A DNA stretch of 34,909 nucleotides, taken from positions 1 through 34,909 of the forward strand of contig JAQIDC010000027.1 of assembly GCA_027858235.1 (NCBI GenBank), written 5' to 3'. A model generated the notes under the pieces. The model did no database searches. It worked only from the letters and a program-made list of their open reading frames with translations, and was not told the DNA's origin. Positions 1 to 8,858 of this stretch are shown here, one piece after another. How positions within the stretch are numbered: the first letter of the stretch is position 1; each line of letters begins with the position of its first letter. The position numbers and the translations under genes are program-made. This DNA is from Patescibacteria group bacterium (lineage in GTDB: Bacteria > Patescibacteriota > Patescibacteriia > Patescibacteriales > BM507).

Positions 1-800
1 AAATTAAAAAATATAATACTATCATTATTATTAATTCTAGAACTTTTATCATCTCCAATTTCAGTTGGTTTTATGTATTCATCAGACTCCCCTTTGTTAT
101 AGGACTGACTTATTGCGTCTTTAGCACAAGAAATTTTATTAGCTTCCCCTAAAACTAAGACATCATAGGCCTTCTCTGTCCTGGCCCAGGACTTTTTTCT
201 ATCCATCCCATAAAAACGCCCCATGATTGTAGCTATTTTTTCATTCTTTTTTAATTTTGACTCAAGCTCATGCACCAAATTAAGAGAAGCATATTTAGGT
301 GAATCCCTTCCGTCAGTGAATAAATGTAGATATACTTTTTTTACTTTTTTACGTCTAGTGAGTTCAAGTAATGCTTGCAGGTGACCTGGGTCACTATGCG
401 GACTCATTCCATTCGAGAGAAGCCCCATTATATGTAGATTGGATTTATTTTTCCTTGCATGATTTATAGCCTCAAGAAAAGCAGCGTTTTTATAAAAAGT
501 TCCATTTTCTATTGATTTACTTACTTTCACAACATCTTGCTTTACAGATCTCCCTGATCCAATATTCATATGGCCCGCTTCACTATTCCCTACTTGTCCC
601 TCAGGAAGACCAACATGTTTTCCGTGAGCAAAAATAGAAGTGTTGGGATATTTTTTAAGTAAAGAATCATAAAACGGAGTATGAGCCTGCGTTATGGCAT
701 TCCCTTTACCTGGCTTATTTATCCCCCATCCATCAAGAATAATTAAAATTAAAGGTGATAATATTTTTTTTGTCCCAAGAATATTTTTTTTACTTGTCAT
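1..800 (-). CDS. gpmI: 2,3-bisphosphoglycerate-independent phosphoglycerate mutase, partial (C-terminus off window)
   Basis: Interconverts 3- and 2-phosphoglycerate in lower glycolysis using two Mn2+ ions in the cytoplasm. About 266 N-terminal codons are readable from an ATG at 800; the family is usually about 510 residues, so roughly half is present. Visible landmarks are the metal-binding 'LDGWG' (Asp23), the catalytic-serine motif 'GNSEAGHMNIGSGR' (Ser73), 'TDGRD', 'GRFYGMDRKKSW', and a final 'IFFN' that begins the next conserved block. It is the last visible gene of the pgk-pseudopilin-eno-gpmI operon, with only 10 bases between the eno stop and this start. Identification is firm; completeness cannot be judged. 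Confidence 0.95.
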   Translation of the reverse strand, partial: MTSKKNILGTKKILSPLILIILDGWGINKPGKGNAITQAHTPFYDSLLKKYPNTSIFAHGKHVGLPEGQVGNSEAGHMNIGSGRSVKQDVVKVSKSIENGTFYKNAAFLEAINHARKNKSNLHIMGLLSNGMSPHSDPGHLQALLELTRRKKVKKVYLHLFTDGRDSPKYASLNLVHELESKLKKNEKIATIMGRFYGMDRKKSWARTEKAYDVLVLGEANKISCAKDAISQSYNKGESDEYIKPTEIGDDKSSRINNNDSIIFFN

Positions 801-810
801 AAACTTAATA

Positions 811-2076
811 TTAAAATTCTCCTTTTAATTTCATTTCAATTTCCATTAAACGATTGTACTTAGCAAGCCTCTCGCTTCGAGACAAAGATCCAGATTTTAT
901 ATAGTCAGTCCCCAGGGCAACTGACAAATCCGCAATAAAAGTATCCGTAGTCTCACCACTCCTATGAGAAGCCATTGTTTTCAATCCATGTTTCTGAGCA
1001 AGCAAAACACATTCAACAGTTTCCGTTATGCTCCCAACTTGATTTGGTTTTACAAGCAAGGCATTAGCCGCTTTTTCTTTTAAACCCTGCCTTAGTCTTT
1101 TTATATTTGTCACAAATAAGTCATCACCTATCAAGAGCATATGTCCTCCTAGTTCCTTATTTAGCTCTCGCCAGCCTTCCCAATCATCTTGTTCGAGACC
1201 ATCTTCAATGGCAATTATAGGAAACTTTCTAAACCATTCATTATAAAGACCAATTAAATCATTTTTGGTGAATTGAGATTGGTCTAATTTGAAAATATAT
1301 TTTTTATTTTCTCGGTTGTAAAATTCGGAAGCACCAACATCCATTCCAAGACCAATATCCTCTCCTGGTTTAAATCCAGCATTTATAATTGCGGCTATTA
1401 TTAATTCTATAGCCTGAACTGAAGAATAAATATCAGGAGCATAGCCACCTTCATTTCCAACATCAGTATCCATGCCAGCTTTTTTTAGAACCCTACCTAA
1501 TTCATGAAAAATTTCCGCCCCCATTCTAATCTTTTCGGCAACACTAGTATCACGAAGTGGTAAAATCATAAATTCTTGAAAATCAAGATTTGTATCTGCA
1601 TGCGACCCTCCATTAAATATATTAAATGAAGGAGTTGGTATTTTAAAATTTTTATCAAGTTCAAACACATCCGCTAGATGCTCATACAGTTCTACTCCCC
1701 TATCCAAGGCGGCGGTTCTTGCGGCGGCCATTGAGACAGAAAGGATTGCATTTGCTCCAAGATTTTTCTTATTTTCACTTCCGTCTAAATCAATCATTGT
1801 TTGGTCTATGTTTTTCTGGTCACCTACATCAAATCCACTCAAAGCTTTATTTATTTTTGTATTTACATTTTCCACTGCTTTCAAGACCCCCTTACCTTCA
1901 TATCTTTTTTCATCACCATCACGCAACTCCCAGGCCTCATGAATACCTGTCGAGGCTCCTGATGGTACACTAGCTTTTGCCCAAACCCCGTTTTCTAGAA
2001 TTATCTTAGTCTCAAGCGTAGGATTTCCTCTCGAATCTAGAATTTCTCGTGATTTTATTTCTTTTATTTTTGTCAT
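811..2076 (-). CDS. eno: Enolase
   Basis: Dehydrates 2-phosphoglycerate to phosphoenolpyruvate; Mg2+-dependent cytoplasmic enzyme. The 421 residues are close to the usual 430. Visible features: N-terminal 'KSREILDSRGNPT', mobile catalytic loop 'SGASTG' (39-44), 'FNGGSHAD' with His159, Glu168, 'GNEGGYAPD' (Glu209), metal ligands Asp246, Glu291 and Asp318, catalytic Lys343 in 'LLVKPNQVGS', and 'SHRSGETTD' (370-378). The block around Asp246 reads 'MDVGASEFY' where Ala usually follows Val, a mild departure. The ATG at 2076 gives the canonical N-terminus. It lies 15 bases after the pseudopilin stop and 10 before gpmI, so it is co-transcribed with both. Confidence 0.98.
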   Translation of the reverse strand: MTKIKEIKSREILDSRGNPTLETKIILENGVWAKASVPSGASTGIHEAWELRDGDEKRYEGKGVLKAVENVNTKINKALSGFDVGDQKNIDQTMIDLDGSENKKNLGANAILSVSMAAARTAALDRGVELYEHLADVFELDKNFKIPTPSFNIFNGGSHADTNLDFQEFMILPLRDTSVAEKIRMGAEIFHELGRVLKKAGMDTDVGNEGGYAPDIYSSVQAIELIIAAIINAGFKPGEDIGLGMDVGASEFYNRENKKYIFKLDQSQFTKNDLIGLYNEWFRKFPIIAIEDGLEQDDWEGWRELNKELGGHMLLIGDDLFVTNIKRLRQGLKEKAANALLVKPNQVGSITETVECVLLAQKHGLKTMASHRSGETTDTFIADLSVALGTDYIKSGSLSRSERLAKYNRLMEIEMKLKGEF

Positions 2077-2091
2077 ATTTATATTATTTAA

Positions 2092-2652
2092 TTATTTATA
2101 TAAAACTAGTATTATATCATCACATCCATAAGATCCAGCTCCACCAGTTGGAGCTCCTAATCCATCCGGACCATAAGAACCGATTACCACTGCATCGACA
2201 CAGAGTAAATTTGTACATTCACAAGGATCACCGTTAGCGTCTATTCTATAATCCGTATCAAAAAAATACTCATACCCCCAAGGATCAAGATCAAATGGAT
2301 TCATATAAGGTCCAGACCAACCAAGAAAAGCACCTCCATTAGAATTTAATCCTCCTGCTCCTCCAATAAAACTATTTAGACAAGTGTTTGAACTAGCATC
2401 CACTCCACAAAGCTCGTTATTTGCAGTGCTGCCTATTTGTTTTGGCTGTTGGTCTCCTGGCCAACGCGTAGTGTCGGCCTCCAAAATATCAATAGCTTTT
2501 CTAATTTCTGAAATATCACTAATAGCTTTTGTGATTTTTGCATTTTTTCTAGCAGAATTAACGGCCACCGTTGCCAAGGTGGAAAGAATTCCAATAATTG
2601 TTATAACCACAAGTAATTCAATTAGGGTAAATCCATTCCTTTCTCTAGACAT
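2092..2652 (-). CDS. Type II secretion/type IV pilus major pseudopilin-like protein (GspG-like)
   Basis: Prepilin of 186 aa with a very short leader: 'MSRERNG' is followed by the processed end 'FTLIELLVVITIIGIL', with Glu at mature position 5. This is the type III signal cleaved and N-methylated by PilD, and the hydrophobic helix (8-30) anchors it in the membrane. The C-terminal half has GspG-like marks: 'WSGPYM', 'DPWGYEYFFD', and an acidic 'DANGDPCE' segment that could bind calcium. Six cysteines in the globular part could form disulfides. Oddly, it sits between pgk (5 bases upstream) and eno (15 bases downstream), inside a glycolysis operon. The pilin class is certain; whether it serves secretion, a pilus or DNA uptake is not. 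Confidence 0.9.
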   Translation of the reverse strand: MSRERNGFTLIELLVVITIIGILSTLATVAVNSARKNAKITKAISDISEIRKAIDILEADTTRWPGDQQPKQIGSTANNELCGVDASSNTCLNSFIGGAGGLNSNGGAFLGWSGPYMNPFDLDPWGYEYFFDTDYRIDANGDPCECTNLLCVDAVVIGSYGPDGLGAPTGGAGSYGCDDIILVLYK

Positions 2653-2657
2653 AAAAA

Positions 2658-3824
2658 CTATTTTTTTACTATTCCCAAAAGACCGGGCATAGTCTCACCT
2701 CCTAAGTATGAAAGCATTGCCCCACCTCCAGTTGAAACCCAATCAACATGATCTTGCATTTTTGTCTTCTTAAGAGCTTCTACTGTTTCTCCTCCTCCAA
2801 CAACACCAAAAGTCCTACCTCCTGATCTTGAGGCAATAATCTGACCTATAGCCATGGTCCCAACTCGAAAACGAGGGCTTTCAAACATGCCCAATGGACC
2901 ATTCCAAATAATTGTTGCCGATCTTTTAATATAGCTAGAAAAAAGTTTTATTGTTTCTGGCCCTATGTCTAGAGCAGAATCTTCTTCTCCAATTTCGCTA
3001 ATTTTTTTAACACTTATTTTTTCTGTTACAAGATTTTTTACAAGGACATCAACTGGTAATAGTACTTTCCCGGATTTATATCCCTTGGCAAATTTCAAGC
3101 TGTCCCTGTCGACCAGAGATCTCCCAACATCGAATCCTCTAACTAATAAAAAATTATTAGCAAGTGCTCCTCCTATTAGTATTTTATGAGCCTTGGGATA
3201 GAGTTTTTTCACAAGAGTTGTTTTTGATCCAATTTTTGAACCGCCCATAACTACTATCAATGGTTTTTTCGGTATTATCACCTTGTTAAGATTCTCTATC
3301 TCTTTCTCAAGAAGCAAGCCAGCGAATGAAGGTAAATAATTTTTTATAGCTGATACCGAAGCATGCGCTCGATGAGACACAGCGAAAGCGTTGTTCACAT
3401 AAATATCGGCAAGCTTCGACAGGTCTTTAGCAAATTTTTTAGAATTCTTTTCCTCTCCCTTGTTAAATCTCAAATTATCAATAAATACTATATCACCATT
3501 TCGCATTTTACTCACTGCAGTCCCAGCCTCCATTCCAAAAACACCTGGAACAAAATTTATTCTCTTGCCGAGCAATCGTGACAATCTAGTTACAACCGGA
3601 GCTAAACTATATTTTTCATTATATTCCCCTCCTGGCTTTCCTAGGTGGCTTGTTATTATAATTTTTGCATTATATCTTTGCAAATACCGAATTGTTGCCA
3701 GACCGGCTGTAATTTTAAAATCATCACGAACTACACCATTCTTTATGGGCACATTAAAATCAGCTCTCAAGAAGATTTTTTTTCCAGCTAAGTCTTTATA
3801 TTTTCTAATTGACAATATGGTCAT
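2658..3824 (-). CDS. pgk: Phosphoglycerate kinase
   Basis: Transfers phosphate from 1,3-bisphosphoglycerate to ADP; cytoplasmic glycolytic enzyme. The 388 aa match the bacterial family (about 390). Visible: substrate-site signature 'FLRADFNVP' (18-26), 'TSHLGKP', 'GGSKIGSKTTL' (the family usually has GGAKVSDK), 'NGPLGMFESPRF', and the C-terminal nucleotide loop 'GGGETVEAL' with 'VSTGGGAMLSYLGG'. The ATG at 3824 lies about 20 bases after a strong extended -10, so pgk is the first gene of the operon. The gap to the pseudopilin is 5 bases. Confidence 0.97.
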   Translation of the reverse strand: MTILSIRKYKDLAGKKIFLRADFNVPIKNGVVRDDFKITAGLATIRYLQRYNAKIIITSHLGKPGGEYNEKYSLAPVVTRLSRLLGKRINFVPGVFGMEAGTAVSKMRNGDIVFIDNLRFNKGEEKNSKKFAKDLSKLADIYVNNAFAVSHRAHASVSAIKNYLPSFAGLLLEKEIENLNKVIIPKKPLIVVMGGSKIGSKTTLVKKLYPKAHKILIGGALANNFLLVRGFDVGRSLVDRDSLKFAKGYKSGKVLLPVDVLVKNLVTEKISVKKISEIGEEDSALDIGPETIKLFSSYIKRSATIIWNGPLGMFESPRFRVGTMAIGQIIASRSGGRTFGVVGGGETVEALKKTKMQDHVDWVSTGGGAMLSYLGGETMPGLLGIVKK

Positions 3825-3843
3825 AAATCAAATATTTCTATAT

Positions 3844-3849
3844 ATTATA
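3844..3849 (-). promoter_or_regulatory. Extended -10 promoter of the pgk operon
   Basis: On the minus strand the sequence reads TGTGTTATAAT, a perfect TATAAT preceded by TGT. The -35 region is poor, as expected for an extended -10 promoter. The start site would fall about 12 bases before the pgk ATG, leaving almost no leader. Confidence 0.7.
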
Positions 3850-3868
3850 ACACATTTGGTCCAAAAAT

Positions 3869-3897
3869 AAAAAAATTCTACTTAGTAGAATTTTTTT
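3869..3897 (-). terminator. Intrinsic terminator after the HtrA-like gene
   Basis: Perfect inverted repeat: arms 3871-3881 and 3885-3895 with a 3-base loop, flanked by A on one side and T on the other so it can work in both directions. It lies 8 bases after the stop of the gene ending at 3905 and isolates that operon from pgk. Confidence 0.85.
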
Positions 3898-3904
3898 ATT
3901 TCAT

Positions 3905-5059
3905 TTATTTTAGTTCAGCTAATATCGCCCTTATCTGCAACTCCTCTGTTCCTCTCAATAAACCAAACTCCACTTCGTCACCAGGAGCATAGGTCATTAT
4001 AATTTTTGCTAAACTATTATTCTTATTAAGTTCTGCCCCGTCAATATATTTAATTATATCACCAATTTTTATACCTGCTTCAAACCAAGGGAGCAAAGAG
4101 CTTTTTGGAGAAGGATTTACAAGGGCTCCTGATTCTTGAAAATTTTTGTTTTCTGTATCACTGCTAATAAAATACGAGAGGTCAGCGTAGTCCAATCCAA
4201 GGCTCGGCCTAGAAATAACTCCTTTTTCGAACAGGCTATCCACCACTACATTAAAAACCCTGGAAGGAATCAATTCTCCTTTTTTATTTATAAACATCAC
4301 AATACGTCCTGATACATCAAAAATAAATGAAGAGTTAAAGTTTTCACTTAGGTCGTCAACTAATTTAATTTTATCATAATAAAAATCAGAAGATATAGAC
4401 AGATAGTTTCCAGAATCTCGCACGGATGACACTGTGCTCAAATATGTATCTCCTGCTAGGGTTAAGCCCAAAGCTGTCTCTCCAGTATTTAGGCTATCTT
4501 GACTAGCCATGTTTAGAACTGCTAAATCTCTGGCATTAATATGCAAGAAAATATAATTAGTAGACGGATCTATTTCAATTTTATCAATCGTGTAAATTTT
4601 CTTATCATTACCGATAACCACATATTTTCCCATATTCAATTGTTTGTTTTTACCAACAAATTCGAGATGGTTAAGAGCGTCTGTTACAATCCATCCATCA
4701 CTTGTAACAATTAAACCTGCTCCCAGTTCATCGCCTATTTTGTAAAAAGAATCCAAATCAATCATCTCCTTTTTTGTGCTAGTGGCTTTCTTTTGGTAAA
4801 TTCCCACCAAGCTTACATTAACTAGTGAAATAGTCTCATTAATTTTTTCATCTTGAGCAACGACAACCTTCTTTGCTCCGCTAATAACAACGTTTGGTTT
4901 ATCTAAATTTCCATTTACAAAGTTGAGTTCTCCAAAAAAAGCTGAACTTGTTCCAAAGTACGATCTGACAGTCAGACTCCCCACAATACCAGCGACCAAG
5001 CCAAAAAGTGTTGATAATAAAACAATTACTACAATTCCATTTTTATTTTTTTCAATCAT
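3905..5059 (-). CDS. HtrA/DegP-like membrane-anchored trypsin-fold protein with PDZ domain, probably catalytically inactive
   Basis: 384 aa: a signal-anchor helix (9-32), a trypsin-like domain (about 70-275) and a C-terminal PDZ domain (about 282-384, with 'GIKIGDIIKYIDG' and 'APGDEVEFGLLRG'). The HtrA framework is clear: 'GAGLIVTSDGWIVTD' matches GSGxIxxxxGYxxTN. The triad is not. The His position is Leu129 (a His lies two residues later), the Asp position in 'DPSTNYIFLHI' is Asn168, and the GNSGGP loop reads 'FNSSFIF', keeping only Ser243. I infer a pseudoprotease that binds peptides or partners through its PDZ at the outer face of the membrane. It ends a four-gene unit, 4 bases after the preceding membrane protein, and is followed by a terminator. 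Confidence 0.85.
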   Translation of the reverse strand: MIEKNKNGIVVIVLLSTLFGLVAGIVGSLTVRSYFGTSSAFFGELNFVNGNLDKPNVVISGAKKVVVAQDEKINETISLVNVSLVGIYQKKATSTKKEMIDLDSFYKIGDELGAGLIVTSDGWIVTDALNHLEFVGKNKQLNMGKYVVIGNDKKIYTIDKIEIDPSTNYIFLHINARDLAVLNMASQDSLNTGETALGLTLAGDTYLSTVSSVRDSGNYLSISSDFYYDKIKLVDDLSENFNSSFIFDVSGRIVMFINKKGELIPSRVFNVVVDSLFEKGVISRPSLGLDYADLSYFISSDTENKNFQESGALVNPSPKSSLLPWFEAGIKIGDIIKYIDGAELNKNNSLAKIIMTYAPGDEVEFGLLRGTEELQIRAILAELK

Positions 5060-5063
5060 AAAT

Positions 5064-5822
5064 TTATACCCACCTTGAAGTTAATAATACTAAAATAATA
5101 CTCACAAATCCAAAACTAAAATATAGCTTTACAGTTCTCGGATTCAAACTGTCTTTCAAGTGGTGTCTAGAAAGACCCATTATAATATAATACCCAATTG
5201 CCAAAACAAGACCAGATATCTTATAGGTAACTGGCAAGAAATAAATAGACCAAGCAAGCTCCATCATAACAAGACAAACAATCAAAACATAAAATAGGGC
5301 TATATTATATTTTATTTTATTTATATACATCACCGAATAGACAATCATGGCCAAAAATACCACAAAGACAATCATTAATATCCAGACAGGAAAACGTAAG
5401 AAAGATTGCAAGCCATAAACTGACGATGCCATAAAGAACACTAAAATAAAATTACCAAATATTGTAATATTATTCAAGGAGTCTCCCCTGTCAACGCCAG
5501 AAAAAAAGGAACGGAGAGTTCTAAAATAAAAATATAAAATAACGGAATTTACAAGAAGCAGTAAATGAGGCCTTAAATAATCCATTTCCATCATCAGATA
5601 AGTAACAAAGCTAATTTCTAACAGAATTGGAAATATCAAAAAAATATACCATTTTATATCAAGGTCACCTCGAACTTTAATATTTTTAACTGAAAAAAAT
5701 ACCAAGAATAAAATAACAAACAAAATATAAAATATATTTCCAATATTATATACAAAATATTCCAAGAGAAGAAAAATCAACAAGGGGGAAAGTCTGAACA
5801 AAAATGATAAATAATATGTCAT
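5064..5822 (-). CDS. Polytopic membrane protein of unknown function
   Basis: 252 aa from the ATG at 5822, 5 bases after the stop of the upstream gene; a TTG at 5840 would overlap that gene by 13 bases and is less likely. About seven or eight hydrophobic helices cover nearly the whole protein, starting 'YYLSFLFRLSPLLIFLLLEY'. Short polar loops carry 'SGVDRGDS' and, near the end, 'GLSRHHLKDSLNPRT', followed by a last helix. No enzyme motif is recognised. Tight spacing on both sides places it in the same unit as the lipoprotein and the HtrA-like protein, so a role with them in the envelope is likely but unproven. Confidence 0.75.
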   Translation of the reverse strand: MTYYLSFLFRLSPLLIFLLLEYFVYNIGNIFYILFVILFLVFFSVKNIKVRGDLDIKWYIFLIFPILLEISFVTYLMMEMDYLRPHLLLLVNSVILYFYFRTLRSFFSGVDRGDSLNNITIFGNFILVFFMASSVYGLQSFLRFPVWILMIVFVVFLAMIVYSVMYINKIKYNIALFYVLIVCLVMMELAWSIYFLPVTYKISGLVLAIGYYIIMGLSRHHLKDSLNPRTVKLYFSFGFVSIILVLLTSRWV

Positions 5823-5827
5823 ATCAA

Positions 5828-6256
5828 TTAATTTAGCCAAAGGTTATCCTGGCCAATTTTTTCTATTTCCAACTGAAAGTCGCTATCCAAAATAAAATTA
5901 TTCTCGATGATTCTATCTATTGTTACAACTAGACTTAAATGAAAAGCCCTATACTCATCAGGAACAACCAATGACATCAAGCTATTTTTTATCCCAGTCA
6001 ACTTTTCATCAACGTTTATTTCCTCGGTGCTTGAGGCGACTAAATTAGCATCATCTTTTAATTGAAAATAAATACCCCTTACTTTCTCCTGATAAGTACT
6101 CTCAAGCATTGCCAAGTCTACTTTTTCAATTTTTATTTCTTCTTTCACCACTTTTTCATTTGGCATCTCAATCTCCTTGGAAGCTATAACCAGATAAACA
6201 ATTAGAAAAAAAGAGAAAGAAGCGAGTGCAATTAATATCTTTTCTTTATTTTTCAT
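5828..6256 (-). CDS. Single-pass membrane protein of unknown function
   Basis: 142 aa: an N-terminal helix (7-25, 'ILIALASFSFFLIVYLVIA'), then a charged, mostly helical extracytoplasmic region rich in Glu and Lys ('EKVVKEEIKIEKVD'), with no cysteines. The C-terminal 60 residues look amphipathic ('LTGIKNSLMSLVVPDEYRAFHLSLV'). No family recognised. It starts 8 bases after the lipoprotein stop and precedes the polytopic protein by 5 bases, so it is an operon partner. Confidence 0.75.
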   Translation of the reverse strand: MKNKEKILIALASFSFFLIVYLVIASKEIEMPNEKVVKEEIKIEKVDLAMLESTYQEKVRGIYFQLKDDANLVASSTEEINVDEKLTGIKNSLMSLVVPDEYRAFHLSLVVTIDRIIENNFILDSDFQLEIEKIGQDNLWLN

Positions 6257-6264
6257 ATTTTATA

Positions 6265-8550
6265 TTAATTATTATTTATAATCTCAAAATCATCTTTTTT
6301 CTCGAGGCTGAGCTCTAGCTTATTCACTTCATCAGAACTAGTCAAAGAATTAATTTTTAAGTACTTGTCTGAAACTGTATACAAAACATCGTTGATATAT
6401 AAACTTCTCTTTACACTTGCATCATAATAACCATAACCATTCCAATAATACTGTTTCCCTTCAAGTTCTCCTTCCTCGAAGTGACTTATTCTTTCTTTTA
6501 ATTCAACGCTGTCTTTTTTAATATCAAACCAAAGAGCTCCTCTAAAATTTATTTTTCCATATCTATTCTCCCCTTCTACCTCTCTGAGCGTAGCGGGTAT
6601 CACAAGTAAATTTTTATCAGATGAAAACAAAAAGGCCTTATGGTCGTTTAGGGCAATTGAATCACTACCAACTCCTCCAATGATTATGCTGTCAGCTTCT
6701 TTCGGATTTGCAACATCTGAAACATCAAACAAAGATATTTTAAGTCCACCGGTCACCACTCTTTCATATTCATTCAGCTTTGCATCCTTACCTATTCCAA
6801 TCAAAGTTGTCTCGTCATAGGGGTGCAGGTAATTAGAAAATCCAGGTATCTTAAGCTCTCCCAATACTTTTGGATTACGCGCGTCACTTAAGTCAATCAC
6901 AAACAAAGGATCAGTTTGCTTAAATGTAACAAGATAAGCTCTGTTTTGCATAAAACGAACCGAATAGATTCTTTCATCTGGGGCCAAATCTTCAAGAGCG
7001 CCAACTTGTTTTAAATCTTTGTCCAAGACATACAAATTACTATAAGATTCATTTGATCCATCGTCAAAACGAGACCAAGTTCTATTTTTTGTTGTTGCGA
7101 TTCTAAAATATCCCTTGTTCTCATCCATTGAAAATTGATTTAAAACATGTCCAGTTACTTCGCCCGATGTCTTGTATTCAATGTCAGAACCATTAATTTC
7201 TACTTTATGAATCACGGTTTTTTCTAATTCTTTTGAAATATCTTCATACTTCTTTTTCATTTCTTCCTCGACTTGTTTTTCAAGTTTTTCCTGCTCATCG
7301 TCTGGGAGACTTTGTATATATCTTTCAAGAATAGCAGAAATTTTTCGAATCTTCTCACTATCACTCAATATAAATTCCTCAACCAAATCTATCGCAACTA
7401 TTTTATCTGCTTCTTTTTGAGGTAATTTCGGAACCAAAATCTCCTTGGTCATCTCCATCACTAATTGCTCTTCGCTTATATATTTTGTATAGGTAATGTA
7501 AATATTACTCTCTGAAACATACATATTTTGGTTATCAGAAAGAATATAAACCTCTCTCTCCACGTCAGAATTAATATTTGCCAAATCAACAACATTTACA
7601 CTAGAAAAATTATATCTATTATAAGGAATATCAAAATAATAAACATCTGGCATAATGCATTTTTCAGCTGTGCAGGCCGTGTCAACTCCATCTTCCAAAA
7701 CCCTAGGCAAGATTGGTTCACCATCAATATAATAATTATAAGTATTAGTTACAAAATAAACATAATCACCAATCATTCTAGAATTTGCATAAGACCCCTC
7801 AAAACGAATATCTCTTAATTGACTAGGTTCAGACCTATCACTGATATCAAAAATCTTAAAATAAGTATAGGATGAATTTCTTCTAAAACTCTGACTATAC
7901 GTTTCTTTTGAAACTTGAAAATCTTCCCCAAAAACAACAAGTTTGTTTTTATTTATATAAATATTTTTTGGACTAGATTCAAATTTTATTTTTGATACTA
8001 TTTTAGCCTCGCTTGCTGGACTTGCCTTTATAATAAAAAGTTCATTTTGAGTAAGTGAATATATATAATCACCGTCAGTTTTTACAATATCAGATTCATC
8101 CACTCCTTCCACCTGAACATTTGTTTGTGAAAAATCATTTTCACCTTCTGCTGAACCAAGGCCAGGTGCTGTTGGAACCGCTTGTGGAGCTGATTTTAAC
8201 ATCATGCCGTCAGTTGCCATTTCAGCTACTTCCATTCCCCCAAAAGAAGAATCAGCAAAAACCATATCACTTCGATAATAATTTTCACCTGAATTAACTT
8301 GGCTATTTTCTAAAAATTCTTTCAACTCTTCTGGATTATCAAACTTTTTTATCTCAGACTGACTAGCCAATATATTTTCTATAGTTTTTGACCCAGAATC
8401 AGTTTTTATATTTTCTGTAACTTTTTCTGTTGGTTTAATATTATTTTCCGGTTGAACAGTCGTCGGGTTTTTGCTCAATGAAAAAGAGCAGGCGCTTAGA
8501 ACAAAAGTTAGAGCTAAAAATAGTATGAATAATTTAAGATTTTTTTGCAT
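6265..8550 (-). CDS. Secreted lipoprotein with beta-propeller domain (Beta_propel family)
   Basis: 761 aa. Lipoprotein signal 'LFLALTFVLSAC' places the lipidated cysteine at 21, followed by a low-complexity linker to about 60. The signature 'VEGVDESDIVKTDGDYIY' (148-165) opens the C-terminal beta-propeller domain known from archaea and bacteria (Pfam Beta_propel). Several blades can be seen as 'ADSIIIGGVGSDS'-like and 'LFVIDLSDARNPKVLGEL' repeats. A charged coiled-coil-like insert ('DEQEKLEKQVEEEMKKKYED') interrupts the propeller around residues 415-435. It should sit on the outer face of the cytoplasmic membrane. It is the first gene of the four-gene unit ending with the HtrA-like protein. 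Family function is unknown; a binding or scaffold role is inferred. Confidence 0.9.
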   Translation of the reverse strand: MQKNLKLFILFLALTFVLSACSFSLSKNPTTVQPENNIKPTEKVTENIKTDSGSKTIENILASQSEIKKFDNPEELKEFLENSQVNSGENYYRSDMVFADSSFGGMEVAEMATDGMMLKSAPQAVPTAPGLGSAEGENDFSQTNVQVEGVDESDIVKTDGDYIYSLTQNELFIIKASPASEAKIVSKIKFESSPKNIYINKNKLVVFGEDFQVSKETYSQSFRRNSSYTYFKIFDISDRSEPSQLRDIRFEGSYANSRMIGDYVYFVTNTYNYYIDGEPILPRVLEDGVDTACTAEKCIMPDVYYFDIPYNRYNFSSVNVVDLANINSDVEREVYILSDNQNMYVSESNIYITYTKYISEEQLVMEMTKEILVPKLPQKEADKIVAIDLVEEFILSDSEKIRKISAILERYIQSLPDDEQEKLEKQVEEEMKKKYEDISKELEKTVIHKVEINGSDIEYKTSGEVTGHVLNQFSMDENKGYFRIATTKNRTWSRFDDGSNESYSNLYVLDKDLKQVGALEDLAPDERIYSVRFMQNRAYLVTFKQTDPLFVIDLSDARNPKVLGELKIPGFSNYLHPYDETTLIGIGKDAKLNEYERVVTGGLKISLFDVSDVANPKEADSIIIGGVGSDSIALNDHKAFLFSSDKNLLVIPATLREVEGENRYGKINFRGALWFDIKKDSVELKERISHFEEGELEGKQYYWNGYGYYDASVKRSLYINDVLYTVSDKYLKINSLTSSDEVNKLELSLEKKDDFEIINNN

Positions 8551-8609
8551 AGAATTTTATTTTAAAATAATGAAATTTTATTTTTTTATACTAACTTTTG
8601 TCATTATTA

Positions 8610-8658
8610 TTCCCCTCTATGAGAGGGGTGGCAGCTTTGCTGACGGGGTGTGTTTTCG
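8610..8658. repeat. Repeat family A, copy 1
   Basis: Copy of an element built as TTCCCCTCT, a short spacer, AGAGGGGTG, a variable part, then GGGGTGTGTTT. The CCCCTCT/AGAGGGG arms form a hairpin. Other copies lie at 23496, 24203 and 25493, the second and fourth inside genes. It occupies the gap between dtd and the lipoprotein gene. Confidence 0.85.
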
Positions 8659-8720
8659 TTTTATTTTTTGTCACGTTTCTTTCGTTAACCCACTACACAC
8701 CTCCCGCTACGCGTACTCCT

Positions 8721-8810
8721 ACCCCAGGGCGCCCGAGCGAAGCGACAAAGTGCTCTTGGGGTGCACACTCTTTCGCTTATCAGCGACGACCCAGGTCGGT
8801 CTCTCTTGTT
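8721..8810. repeat. Repeat family E, copy 1 (with ACCCCAG hairpin)
   Basis: Starts with ACCCCAG, pairs with CTTGGGGT around 8754-8761, and ends with the perfect palindrome CGACCCAGGTCG (8787-8798) and TCTCTCT. The same ordered blocks recur at 14917-14967. With family A it fills the roughly 300-base gap 8551-8858, where I see no gene. Confidence 0.7.
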
Positions 8811-8858
8811 TCACAATTCACCTTCTTCACCTTGTCTCAAGAGGAGATTTTTTCATAT

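Noticed and set aside
1719-2237. Plus-strand frames opposite eno and the pseudopilin
   Set aside because: Low-complexity shadow frames opposite conserved genes.
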